A stretch of DNA of 64,000 bases from Deroplatys truncata (lineage: Eukaryota; Arthropoda; Insecta; Mantodea; Mantidae), in contig CM060988.1 of NCBI GenBank assembly GCA_030765065.1, forward strand, positions 197,840,565 to 197,904,564, in the 5' to 3' direction. The first letter of the stretch is position 1; each line of letters begins with the position of its first letter. Made by a program: the position numbers and the translations under genes. Of the stretch, positions 1-10,449 are shown piece by piece. The notes under the pieces were generated by a model. It did no database searches. It had not been told where the DNA came from and saw nothing but the letters and a program-made list of their open reading frames with translations.

Positions 1-1483
1 ACTCGTACCAAACTGTGTTTTTAGATAATTTGTTGCAAAATATTGGCATTGAAACAGAACGACACACCTTACATAATCGAACATCCACCATTTTATATCA
101 GAATTGTGGATTTAATCTTACCGGCCGTGTGTATTGACAATCTTCTGATGTTGGAAGCCAAGGGACCTAGGGAAAACACGGGATCTTATATATCGAAATG
201 CAACCCGACAGACGCTATAAATAAGCTGGGTGACGTATGTATTAAAACTAAAGAAATTATCTGTTTCAGACCAGTTTAACACAGGAGTTATACTCTAAAG
301 ATATTTGCTGGCATTGGCCTTCTGTTCAGAAGCAATACCCATATTTATACCCCTGGTAGTAATGTTTAGCGAAACAGGTTGACAGCTCAGAGAATATTAG
401 GATTCGCTTCCCCGCTAGTAGTGGCTGTGTCTCCAGGGAAACACCCGCCCAGTTCAAACAGAAAACACGGGAAATTCTTCATTGAAACTTTTAGAAAACC
501 TGTTTACATTGGCTAATAGTAATTATTATTTATGTCAGAAGAAAAATCTTGTCTGAATTTGTTACGGGCTTAACAAGATTCCAAAACAGGTTTTGATTTC
601 CATTGTAAAGTGGTATCTTGTGTTTCTGTATCTTATGGTTCCATAATATATCGGTTCAACAAATGCCAGTTATTAATGGTGAATGATAAATTAATTTAAA
701 AAAATTGTCGTATTCAAATTACTTAATATTTGAATTTTATATATATACATATATAACATTTTCGTAACCTCTGTCCGATGATACATTTACTGCGTAGGAA
801 GCAAGCAGCTCAGACACGTGTAGCAGTTTGAATGTGTCAGTACTAATTTTCATACTGTGAAAAATGGACCCAAGTCCTCCTCTCCGTGCATATTCATGAT
901 ACGTGGCAGCACTGTATGTAATGCATAATACAATCAGCTCATGTTCAAATCATAATCACAGTACGTGGAGAGCTGTTAATTCAGTTTACGGCTGCTACTA
1001 TACTTTATAACCTATTATCAGCATTATGGGGAAAATTAAGAAACAGAGTAATCAAAAAACATCCAAAATGAAGTGTGTCAAAGAAGCATTGCTGAAAGGT
1101 AGATCTCGTATAAGTGCATACACTGAGAAAGAAACTGCTGCAAAAAAGGAAGAAGAAAACTGGTGCTAACAGCAAATGTAGTATGAAGTATTATTTTAAA
1201 ATAAATGAAGACTCTCGAAACCATATTTAAGACGACTTTTTAAACATAAAGTGTAAAATCAGTCAAGACCTACACATACAAAGAGTGCTTGAGCTTAGGG
1301 AAGGTAAGCAAAAGCGACCAAAGAGGGAGAAGAAAGTAAAGGAAGGAAACCCTCGTCTAGGTATTTTGTGTTGGATAGAAGTATCCGTAAGACAGTAAGC
1401 CTCAAGGCTTTTCTTAGCATATATGCTGTTAGTAAAAAGAGAATATTCAGATTTACTCAATTTCTCCTGGTAGGTGAATTACC
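1..1483. repeat. Direct repeat, copy A (partner at 62522-64000)
   Basis: This stretch is repeated in the same orientation about 62.5 kb away, with only scattered substitutions and small indels. The repeat may begin left of the window, since position 1 already lies inside or at its edge. It includes a 78-codon open frame at 43-279, also open in copy B with one visible residue change (Leu to Pro), which I do not recognise. It also includes the first part of the decayed gene that starts at 1026. The simplest reading is two recent copies of one transposable element, each carrying the same 5' region. A segmental duplication is the alternative. Confidence 0.9.
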
Positions 1484-1694
1484 TCAAGATAAAAGAGGTA
1501 AGAATCCTTCAACCAATCAGCTACCTGTGAATTCTTTACATCGATTGATGAACATATTCAAACTTTTCCATTGAAAACATCACATTATGCTGGGAAAGAA
1601 ATTACATACCTTGATGCTTCTGTAACTACAACACATAGCCTATTTATGCAGAAACATACAGACCACAATCTGAAATAAGATTTCTATAGAAAAT

Positions 1695-2066
1695 TCATTC
1701 ATTCATTATCTGTTTACCCTCCTCTTATGTAGGACTTACACCCCCCAGGACTTACAAGTGGGTGCCTGGGGTCAAAGGCCCGTCGAGGAGCAGACACTCA
1801 TGGATCAGACAGAACATCCAGGATGGGTGATCAACCCGATGCCTAGTATGGGATGAAGGAAGTAGATGAAGCGAAATGTTGGTGAAATGGATGAAAGGAA
1901 AGGTGATGATGGAGGAGTTGGTGGTATGAATGGCGGGGGAAACCGGAGAAAACCCGCCCAGACGCCGCTTCGTCCACCACAAATCCCACATGGAGGTCCC
2001 TGGGATTGAACCTGGTCCGCCTCGGTGGGAGGCGAGTGGTCTAACCACTCGTCCATGGCGCCACCA
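1695..2066 (-). mobile_element. tRNA-derived SINE with 14-bp target duplication
   Basis: The insert is flanked by perfect copies of TTTCTATAGAAAAT at 1681-1694 and 2067-2080. Read on the minus strand it starts with a tRNA-like head: GGCGCCATGGACGAGTGG carries an A-box-like element and GGTTCAATCCC a B box. It ends in a (GAAT)n tail next to 1695. It splits the codons of the FYRKYF block of the surrounding pseudogene, so it arrived after that gene sequence was laid down. The spurious frames within it do not encode anything. Confidence 0.93.
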
Positions 2067-3046
2067 TTTCTATAGAAAATACTTTCATGAAAACTTGAAG
2101 CTTAACTTCAAATCCACAAGAGAAGAGCAAGGAAGTTGCATAATTTCCTGAAAAGTACTTGCAACATAATTCAGTGGTTGTATATGTATGGACTACATGC
2201 AAAATTTGCCACTATCATCTATTCCCGTTCAAGAGGTGTTCTATGTGCACCAAGTGTGGCTATTTGCCTTCTGTTTACATGAGGTAAAAACTGACATCTG
2301 TGTCATGTATGTCTACCATGAAGGCAAGCAAGGACTGGTGCCAATGTAGAGGTTTCATTGTTATACAACTATATTCAAGAACATGTGTCTGAAACAGTTA
2401 CTGATCTACATTTATTTGCAGATTCTTGTCCTGGTCAAAACAGGAGTCACACTCTTCTAAGGTTGTGCTTAGGTTTCATTGCGTCTGGCAGATTAAAACA
2501 TATTACATATAAGTTTCTTGAAAGAGGCACTCGTGCTTACCTTGCAACTGGCACTCTGGAGTGTTCAAGCAGAAAGAATGTACATTCCTCTTATTATGTG
2601 CAAATCATCTGCAATACAAGGGAAAATGTTTTTGTTAAGATGGTGAAGACAGAAGATATCCGTGAGTTTGACAAATGGTGGTGAAATGGTAGTGAAACCT
2701 CAAATGCCTTATATGTGCTCTAGATTCATAAACATTAAGTTCTGTACAGACTATTTTGATTTCAGATCATAATTATGAGTAGAAAACAACCTAGTCAGAT
2801 CTTGAAACAATTTAAAAAGGCATGATAGTAATCCGTGTTCAAAGGCAAAGTGTACACATAATTACTAAATAACATAAAATTATGTACAGCAATGTTGCTC
2901 CTTATACCGTTTTCCTTAGTGTCATATTGTGGTTTTTATAAAGTATTTTGCTTCCCCTGAAAAGCTGCATAAAGTGAGTTAGTCCCTTTCACCTCAGTGT
3001 GATGTATATATACACATACATTAACTGACATTTTTTACACCCAAAA

Positions 3047-3120
3047 AAATCCATCAGCCTCCGCCGGGTTTGAACCCATGACCTTGGGAACTAGAGGTTA
3101 GCACCATGGAGGATGACATA
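3047..3120 (-). mobile_element. Short tRNA-like SINE fragment
   Basis: Minus-strand sequence contains a B-box-like GGTTCAAACCC preceded by a tRNA-like T-arm and anticodon-like region. It is followed by a short T/A run. There is no complete cloverleaf, so this is a SINE or tRNA-pseudogene fragment rather than a tRNA gene. Confidence 0.5.
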
Positions 3121-3731
3121 TTATCTGTCTACAATACACATACAGTTGAAACTGCGTGTAGACTTTACTCGGAAAATTACAGTTGTGAATGACAATTATA
3201 CTGTGACAGTCTGCGCTATCAAAAAACAAGTTGTAAGCACTCATGTTTGATGTGAATGCTGCCAACAATAACAAAATTTGTAAATGCATGTGCTTTAGCA
3301 AAAGAAATTCATTACAGTTATGACTTTGGTGGAAGGTAGTACTGTGTCTTGCATTTGTAAAATAATAAAATACTGTAAACTTTTGTAAACTGTGAGTGCT
3401 AAACACTTGAAATTAACAATACACCACTTTCAAAAAGAAAGTGTGGTTTTAATAGTGACCTACAAAAGGAATACACATACAACCCGTTATGTCCCAGAAC
3501 TATTTTCTTATGAATTGCTATGGGAGTCCTTAGGAATATAAACATCTTACTCATTTGGTTTTCCTCCCCTAGATGTGCCCAAACAGTGGTGCTGCCATAT
3601 GGCATCGCTGGATCATAACGGGAAGAAAAACTGTATAGAGTATAAAACTATTATATTTACTTACTTATCGAATACCATGCTGTTTATTAATACAGCAAAG
3701 CTTATGAAATGGTTTAACATTAATTTAACAT

Positions 3732-3972
3732 GGAATTAATTGTTCTTTCACACAAGCCATGTGTTGGACAGGGTTGGAAATGTAGAATCAGATGACTGAA
3801 AAATTCAATGCCATAGCCGGGATTTGAACCACGGATCTCCCGGTCTCTGTTCGGTTGCTCTAACCACTGAGCTACCGTGGCATAATGCCGACACGACATT
3901 AAATTCTCCAACTGATTCGCATTTTTCCTGGTAAACCACAAGGAGGTCTCAAATTGTATTGACATGACATCT
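3732..3972 (-). mobile_element. tRNA-derived SINE (same family as 10747-11140)
   Basis: On the minus strand this reads: head (AATACAATTTGAGACCTCC), a tRNA-like body with A box TAGCTCAGTGG and B box GGTTCAAATCC, then a tail including CCAACCCTGTCCAACACATG and a terminal CAATTAATTCC. The same blocks recur at 10747-11140, 32318-32392 and 61829-61962. I could not find a clean target duplication here, so the outer boundaries are approximate. Confidence 0.85.
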
Positions 3973-4212
3973 CAATAAGTATTGTTACGATGAGGCAGAA
4001 TTTTATGAGTTGCAGACCATAAGAGCTGGGCACAATAGAAGAAATCAAGCAGAGGAATTAGCATTACAACCTGTCCATGACGGTCCCCTGCCAGTCACCA
4101 AGAGAAACTATCCGATCTGAAAGAGTTATGCCAGAAAGAGATAGTTCCACAGAAGTACCATCAGTTTTATTCCTCACTTCACTCCCATTGCAACAGTGTA
4201 ATATCAATGTAA

Positions 4213-6045
4213 TTTTGTTTACCATTTATTTTATGCTTTAATAAAAATGTCTTACAATAACAAAGCGTGAGCAGTTTCATTATAAGATTGCAATAACCAT
4301 AGAGTCGCAGCAGGAAATCGTAATTAATTTAGGATCAAAGAGACGTAACTACAGCGCATTTTATTAAAATATTAAATATCTGCTTAATAGTTGATTATTA
4401 CAAACTAAATATCAGCGCCAATCATTGGACAAATGAACTAGGTTATTGAATTTCATAACAAAGTTTGTGTTCAGCGATGCTAATATACATATAGCATCAC
4501 CACAAACTTAAAGACTTAAATATCTAAAAACATGCATTCATGTAGTTACGTCAGTCTGATCCTATGGTAGCGATTTATGCATAGAAAACACTAAACTTTC
4601 AGCTAATATTTCAAGTATTGCTTGTAAAGTAAAGCTACTGTGAGTATCTTAACTTGTTGTGGAGCATGGATTGATGTTGCTGAAGTAAACAACACATGCA
4701 ACCTATTGTTGCTAGGATGATGTAATTGTTACCATTGAAGGAGCATATGCTTCACTAAAGTGAAAACGTATGTTTATGACATGTATTTAAGTTATAAATA
4801 AAACTGTAAGATTCAATTAAATTAAACATCTTTATAAATTTAAATGTAATTTGGGGAGGGATGCTAAATTGTCTCTTCCTGCACTCTCCTCTTTTGTATA
4901 TACATATATATAATACTAGAGAATGTGATTTATTAGGTATTCCTATAAGAACAGCTGTTAATCATCATCTTTATATGGACATTAAAGCTTATACTCAGCT
5001 CTTAGTCTCATTAAAGCGTTTAAAATTGCCACATTTTCATGTGGGAATTCCTACAAAGACAATATAAAACTGGCTAAACACAGAAATGGTAAAACAGGGT
5101 GAATGCCAGAACATAAACAAATTTAGGGCAATAAAAAACCAGATTCCATTGCAGGATATACCAAATGTAAATGGATCAGGTTTTGGAATTCCCTTATGCT
5201 GCATCAAACAGTTTCACACATTTAGTGGATTATGCAAAAATATGAAGTTTTGGATTAGAGTGGAAGTGAACAAGCACATTAGCTAAATGTTGAATGAGCC
5301 ATGATTTCTGGTAACAGAAAATCCTTCGAGACCTTGCAGAACCTGAAGAAAACTGTGATAATGGCCTCTTGAGAAAGGAGATACTAGACTTGTAGAAGGT
5401 ACAAACGCTTTAGTATCTTTAGCTAAAAACTTGTTTACAAGAAATCAGCCAAATATTCCTTACCTTATGAAACAAGATGACTTTAAAACTAGAACTAGTG
5501 GAAATTTTAAATATACAACAAACCCAAGATTATGGTATAAGAATGCAACTAAACTGTTCCAAAGGAAATAACATCCTGGTGAACATTTTGATATTTAAAA
5601 CGACATATAACTTCTGTACATTTACATAACAGCCAGCTTGATCAAAATGATGAGACAAATACTAGAACTTTAAAATAACTTTCACAAGTCAACAATTTGG
5701 AATTTCTTCTGTCAGTTATGGTGCAGACATATACACTTCTTGCAACTGCATTTATGGAAAAGACAGTCATGTTTTATTGCAAATAGTTATTTTGATACCT
5801 TGCTATCAATTAAATATATTTGATATTTTTTGTACAAAAAAAACAAAATTGAAATATTCATTAACAACTATAAAAACAGTTTTCAAATTTAAAGCAAATA
5901 CAGATCAGTGTAAAGATTTACATAGTATAGTAAATATATGACAAGTATTAGGAGAAAAACAAAGTAACACAAAAGATGATCAAACAATTTGGAAATACTG
6001 CTGATGAGTTAGTAATAGCATGATATATACACTTTGTATGAGGAG
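4213..6045. other. Gene-poor AT-rich stretch
   Basis: No recognisable gene is seen. Two short open frames (4861-5067 and 5086-5286, plus strand) have no motif I can identify and lie close together, so they could be remnants of a single decayed reading frame. The last bases, ending GAGGAG at 6045, are the target-site duplication of the giant palindromic element. Confidence 0.5.
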
Positions 6046-6062
6046 AGTAGTATAAGTCCCGG
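6040..6062. repeat. Left terminus and 6-bp target duplication
   Basis: GAGGAG (6040-6045) is followed by the inverted terminal sequence AGTAGTATAAGTCCCGG starting at 6046. Removing the element and one GAGGAG would join TTTGTATGAGGAG to TAACTTTTT, which is a plausible empty site. Confidence 0.85.
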
Positions 6063-6200
6063 ATGAGCCAATTGGATTAACGATAATCCTGCCGCTAGGG
6101 GCGCTAGTGTCGCTGGTGTCGCTGCGTGCGACGGCGGCGGCAAGTTTGAAAAGCGCCCTGAGCGGAAGGATTATCGTTATTGCAATTGGTTCATCCGGGA
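6057..6200. repeat. Subterminal imperfect hairpin, left arm
   Basis: A 48-nt arm at 6057-6104 pairs imperfectly with 6153-6200; both ends read TCCCGGATGA or its inverse with one or two differences. The centre is GC-rich (GTCGCTG repeats and CGGCGGCGG). It begins 11 bp inside the element terminus. It may be the true terminal structure or a small hairpin transposon captured before the arms were duplicated. The left copy carries an extra GTGTCGCTG unit relative to the right copy. Confidence 0.85.
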
Positions 6201-6249
6201 CGAGTTAAAAGAATTGAGGATTAGGGTAAGGTGAAGGAAAAAGAGGAAG

Positions 6250-6272
6250 TGACGTGGAGTGTTTTGATTGGT
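6250..6272 (+). promoter_or_regulatory. TGACGT-N10-GATTGGT module 1 (left arm)
   Basis: A CRE-like TGACGT at 6250-6255 and an inverted CCAAT box in GATTGGT at 6266-6272 are separated by exactly 10 nt. The same pair with the same spacing occurs at three other places in this arm. Function is inferred from motif identity and fixed spacing only. Confidence 0.5.
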
Positions 6273-6426
6273 TCGTTAATTCGGGTGGAAGATGAAGGAA
6301 GGAAGATGAAAGAGTATGGAGGTCACGTGATGGAGAGGAGCGGGGTGGCGAGGTGTTGTCTGTGCGGAGGTCGGGACTGAAAGAGGGAAAAGATGGGGAG
6401 CGAGGGATAAAAAGTATAACAGAAAG

Positions 6427-6449
6427 TGACGTGTGAAGTTGTGATTGGT
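6427..6449 (+). promoter_or_regulatory. TGACGT-N10-GATTGGT module 2 (left arm)
   Basis: TGACGT at 6427-6432 and GATTGGT at 6443-6449. Upstream is the A-rich GGGATAAAAAGTAT. Further ATTGG motifs follow at about 6469, 6500 and 6523. About 150 bp downstream is a consensus splice donor, AAAGGTAAGT, at 6575-6584. Confidence 0.5.
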
Positions 6450-6830
6450 GGGAATAAGAAGTGATGTTATTGGTGGAAAGGAAGAAATGAAAGTTGTTGA
6501 TTGGTAAGAATAAGAGAGATTATGATTGGTGGAAAGAAAAAGGTGTGGGAGTGGGGTATGTTGGAGGTGATGGGAAAGGTAAGTTTTGCTAGCAACAAGA
6601 TTTTCAAAAGCCTGTCGAGAACTGATCAGCAATTTTTTGAACGTTGGATGCTAGTTTTCTTGAGTGGATAGAGAGATGGGGCGATATGAGATGCGGTGGC
6701 GAAAATGGGAACTAAACAAGATGGTTGAGACAAGAGGTTTAAGGACGAGGAAATTTGGAGGTTAGTGGTGAACAATGGTCGCAAGAGGTGGGGGCAAGGA
6801 GACGCGGTGGTGAGAATGGGAACTAAAAGA

Positions 6831-7456
6831 AGATGGCGGTAGCAAGAGCTTAGAAGAGCAGATTTTGAGGTTAAAATAGTGGGAACTAAAAATGGCGGAG
6901 GGTCTGCGACAAGGAGATGCGGTGAGAACTAAACAAGATGGCGGTCGCAAGAGGAGGGTAAGGAGATTTGAGGTTACAGTACCAAAACACGAAAGGATAT
7001 ATTCCTACGCCAAGCAGGTCCGAAAAATAATTATGCGTGTGGTACTTACCTGTTACTGGTGTGGATGCGTCACCAAAAGCGCAGCAGCTTCACGCGACGC
7101 GAAAAAATAAAAGCAAACTGTTTTTGAAAATGCTTAACCAGCTTTAAGATCAACCAACATCACTACGCACTGATATACCTAGGTTTTTTAAAGCGGTACA
7201 GACGCCCTTTGCAGAGACGTAATTTAACTATACCAAAAACCTGGTACTGGACCATCGTGATGGTCGCTAGCGTACGTAGGAGCAGGGTTCTCATAGCCGG
7301 TCGAAAGCGGTCAAAAAAGTGTACGACGTAGGTGTTCACAGTAGCTGCTGTCGAGTCAACCGTCGAGGTGTGAATGAACGAGATCTGTTCTTGCCGGCAA
7401 TCTGGTTGGGAGATGAGAGGCGCGGTGGTAAAAATGGGAACTAAATAAGATGGCGG
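6831..7456 (+). promoter_or_regulatory. Cluster of ATGGCGG sites (YY1/Pho-like) in repeated modules
   Basis: ATGGCGG occurs at about 6833, 6892, 6938 and 7450, three times as AGATGGCGG and once as AAATGGCGG. It usually follows the phrase GGGAACTAAA or GAACTAAA. The vertebrate YY1 and Drosophila Pho proteins bind a GCCAT core, whose complement is ATGGC. The phrase-plus-site repeats look like a degenerate tandem module. All sites are mirrored in the right arm. Binding is an inference from the motif. Confidence 0.4.
7041..7052 (-). promoter_or_regulatory. Consensus splice-donor-like site
   Basis: The minus strand reads CAGGTAAGTACC, an excellent 5' splice-site match, and the same site is kept on the plus strand of the right arm near 24695. 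No exon can be proven, so this is only a candidate. Confidence 0.3.
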
Positions 7457-7561
7457 AGGCATGAAGTTGAGGTTAAGGAGCGGTGAGGTGTTGTCTGTGC
7501 GGAGGTTGGGACTGAAAGAGGGGAAAGATGGCGAACGAGGGATAAAAAGTATAACAGAAAG

Positions 7562-7584
7562 TGACGTGTGAAGTTGTGATTGGT
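7562..7584 (+). promoter_or_regulatory. TGACGT-N10-GATTGGT module 3 (left arm)
   Basis: TGACGT at 7562-7567 and GATTGGT at 7578-7584, inside the second copy of the internal duplication. The donor-like AAAGGTAAGT follows at 7711-7720, the same distance as in module 2. Confidence 0.5.
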
Positions 7585-7779
7585 GGGAATAAGAAGTGAT
7601 GTTATTGGTGGAAAGGAACAAATGAAAGTTGTTGATTGGTAAGAATAAGAGAGATTATGATTGGTGGAAAGAAAAAAGGTGTGGGAGTGGGGTATGTTGG
7701 AGGTGATGGAAAAGGTAAGTTTTGCTACCAACAAGATTTGCAAAAGCCTTTCCAGAACTCATCAGCAATTTTAAATAAC

Positions 7780-9000
7780 TAGTGTTTCGGGGTTTTCTCT
7801 GGTTGGTAGACGAATGCAAGCTGTTTCTGCTTTTTCATAGGTTTTCCCAAAATTGAAAATGCATATATATTGTAACACAAATGTGTGCAGTGCAAAAGAA
7901 AATAAAAATTAAATAGGCACACACACACACACACACACACCCTTGCAGTTGCCATACTTATATTATTCGTCTTTTCCTTTTTTTCTTTTTTTCTTTTTGT
8001 TTTTTCGTTTTTTTAAAAAATAACTAGTTTTTGGGGATATTCTGTGGTTGGTAAACGAATGCAAGCTCTTTCTGCTTTTACATAGGTTTTCCCTGGTTGG
8101 TAGGCGTTTTCTGTAGTGGTTGACGAAGCCGTTTCTAATTTTCGAGGTTTTCTCAGGTTTTTAGTGGTTGTCCCTGCCCGGTAGGCAAATGATGAAGTTT
8201 TTCTATAATGTCGTCGTTTTGGCTTGTGGCGCACGGATACTAGGCACATACTCGCACACACACACACCCTTGCAGTTGCCATACTTATATTATTCGTCTT
8301 TTCCTTTTTTTTCTTTTTTTTCTTTTTGTTTTTTTGTTTTTCGCTTTTTAAAAAATAACTAGCTTTGGGGGTTTTATGTGGTTGGTAAACGAATGCAAGC
8401 TCTTTCTGCTTTTTCATAGGTTTTCCCTGGTTGGTAGGCTTTTTCTGTAGTGGTTGACGAAGCCGTTTCTAATTTTCGAGGTTTTCTCAGGTTTTTAGTG
8501 GTTGTCCCTGCCCGGTAGGCAAATGATGAAGTTTTACCCTTCGGCGCACGGATACTAGGCACATACTCGCGCGCACACACACACACACACATTTAATAGT
8601 AGCGTGTAGCAAACTGTTTTTGAAAAATGCTTAACCAGCTTTAAGATCAACCAACATCACTACGCACTGATATACCTAGGTTTATTAAAGCGGTACAGAC
8701 GCCCTTTGCACAGACGTAATTTAACTATACCAAAAACCTGGTCGCTAGCGTACGTAGGAGCAGGGTTCTCATTGCCGGTCGAAAGCGGGCAAAAAAGTGT
8801 ACTATCTTGTTTTCATGGGTTTTCCAGATCGGTAGGCGTTAGAATACTCTTAGAGATTTTTTCAGGTTTTTCGCGGTTGTCCCTGTCCGGTAGGCAAATG
8901 ATGAAGTTTTCTATAATGTCGTCGTTTTGGCTTGTAGCGCACGGATACTAGGCACATACTCGCACACACACACACACACACACACACTATAATAGTAGCG
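7780..9000. repeat. Tandem ~300-bp blocks ending in CA microsatellites, left arm
   Basis: Partial units begin near 7780, 8023, 8345 and 8810. They share AAACGAATGCAAGCTCTTTC, then GTTGTCCCTGCCCGGTAGGC, then GGATACTAGGCACATACTCG and a (CA)n run. The motif GTTGCCATACTTATATTAT recurs at about 7947 and 8275 and again beside the palindrome centre. A block at about 7120-7310 (AACCAGCTTTAAGATCAACC onward) is also repeated at about 8630-8800. Open frames here are by-products of repetition. Confidence 0.85.
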
Positions 9001-9029
9001 TATAAAAAAATTTAACAAACCGTAGATTT

Positions 9030-9720
9030 TCAAGGAAATTCGCACACCGCAAACTAGCCGTTTAGTGGAAGAAATTTCGTTATTTTTACTGTCTTAAAAA
9101 TGGCTCTAACCCTTTTGATTACGGTACGGTATGTTTAAGATATCTGCATGACAAATAAAATGTATAACTTCAATTTTCTGGGAATAGCTGTGAAGTAGTC
9201 TCATTGTGAATGTCTTTTGTACAACTGTTAAACCGTAGGAAACGAAGCCTTACTGTACAAGAACTGTACAAGAACGTTAAAGCACACAATTTATGTGTAT
9301 TATTATTATTATTATTATTATTATTACTTTGTGGCGTTGTCTATTTACAAAGTTTCCATGTTGATTTTAATGTTTAAAAGCTTTAGACCTTTCTCACTAA
9401 AACTCGTCATTCTTTTAACTTTTCTTTTTTCATTTTCATACAAAGAGAACGGAATTTCACAAGTGAAACAGTACTGTGATAACGATACCAGCAAACTAAT
9501 TATTATTCACCCACTGAAACACATAAAAACAATAAGTAATAATCACAGGCCCAGTTTGTGGGTATTTAAATGAAACAACATGCACAATACAAGCCAATTA
9601 TGTAATGAGTTGAAATGTGCAAATCCATAGATGTATTTCTGGTGAAATCCCGGTATGGAATTTTTGAGTGCAATGCAATTCCTCCTGTATCCGCTATGTA
9701 CGTGGTAGAGAAAGTAAAAA
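9030..9720. repeat. Diverged copies of a dispersed repeat, left arm
   Basis: The stretch 9030-9290 resembles the interior of the repeat intact at 31356-32193 (ATGGCTCTAAC, AAATAAAATGTATA, AACTGTTAAACC). The stretch 9600-9720 resembles its start on the opposite strand (CTACCACGTACATAGC, complement of the CTCTACTACGTATAG end). Both are clearly older than the copy at 12106. Confidence 0.65.
9299..9327. repeat. (TTA)n microsatellite, left arm
   Basis: About nine TTA triplets. The mirror tract in the right arm (22372-22447) is more than twice as long. Confidence 0.95.
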
Positions 9721-10449
9721 TAGTTACAGTGACTATACAAATGTAACAATAGAGAAACCCACTTGAAGAAAAAACGGAATAAAAATAACAAGGCGTCAGA
9801 CTCAACTTTCGCGCCATTCTCCGAATATCTGAGAATATTCTTAATATGAGACAAGCATTTTACCTTAAGCAAGTAGTTTTAATCTTACTTTTATGAAAAT
9901 CAGAGTTTTCTCTATATCCTTTATTTGTGACAACAACGCTAAGTTTCGAGCTAGCTATACTCACTTTTCTTGCAACTATATACGTTTAAACTAATATTAA
10001 CAAATTTCTCGTAATCCCAGAATTTATTAATCATAGCTGTAATATTTTTCACAACTGCATGCAATAATATTGATTTAGGGGCTTTTAGTAATTTGCTATT
10101 CGTTCTAAAACCTTTTATATTGTCAAGCTGGACAACTGTGGACCTGTGCATCCTATAAACATTCACAACATTAGTATAAACTTCCCTACAGAGTTTTATA
10201 TACAATTTTACAAGTTGTTTTAAGAAATTGTTAAATTTCGGTACCGAAAAAAAAAATAAAGATACGGTTTTCCAAAGATTTCGAAAGAACTAGGTTGCTG
10301 TATCAAAATTTCCTTGTTACAAATTGTGCATTTATTTCTTAAGGAAACCAGGAATACAGATTTTTTATAAATTTAGCGTGCACCGATCTATAGTTTTAAC
10401 TTTTACGCCTACGTTTCTCGTCAATAAACACCATTGCTGAAGAGGTTGG

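Larger units (their letters stand above)
1026..4212 (+). pseudogene. Decayed transposon-associated gene (DNCxGQNKN / DUF7869-like family)
   Basis: Blocks of one protein family occur in order on the plus strand. An intact 47-codon start segment lies at 1026-1169, beginning MGKIKKQ. A block at about 1275-1572 contains YAVSKKRI. The segment SHYAGKEITYLDAS follows, then FYRKYFHENLKLNFK at 2067-2111. A block at 2353-2684 has the signature FADSCPGQNRS and ITYKFLERGTRAYL. A C-terminal block ending near 4212 reads LSDLKELCQKEIVPQKYHQF. Frameshifts and stops separate the blocks, so no full-length product is possible. I know this family as uncharacterised insect proteins with a DNCAGQNKN-type motif, probably transposon-borne; the family name is from memory. 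One SINE interrupts the frame at 1695-2066 and another lies at about 3732-3972. The 5' part is duplicated at the right end of the window. Confidence 0.75.
6353..7780. repeat. Internal direct duplication in the left arm
   Basis: About 280 bp at 6353-6640 recur at 7484-7770. Both copies contain the TGACGT-N10-GATTGGT module, the ATTGG series and the AAAGGTAAGT donor. The mirrored pair lies at roughly 23980-24260 and 25100-25390. The duplication must predate formation of the palindrome, or have been copied between the arms. Confidence 0.8.

Noticed and set aside
1752-2056. Open frames on the minus strand at 1752-2056
   Set aside because: They lie wholly within the SINE and read through its tRNA-like head.
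4861-5286. Two adjacent small genes
   Set aside because: No motif, no splice signals and no conservation evidence; left as unassigned.
6276-7743. Minus-strand frames of 100-150 codons rich in Ser, Thr, Leu and Phe in the arm, and their mirrors at 24004-25544
   Set aside because: They are shadows of strongly purine-biased repeat sequence, duplicated and mirrored, with no domain.
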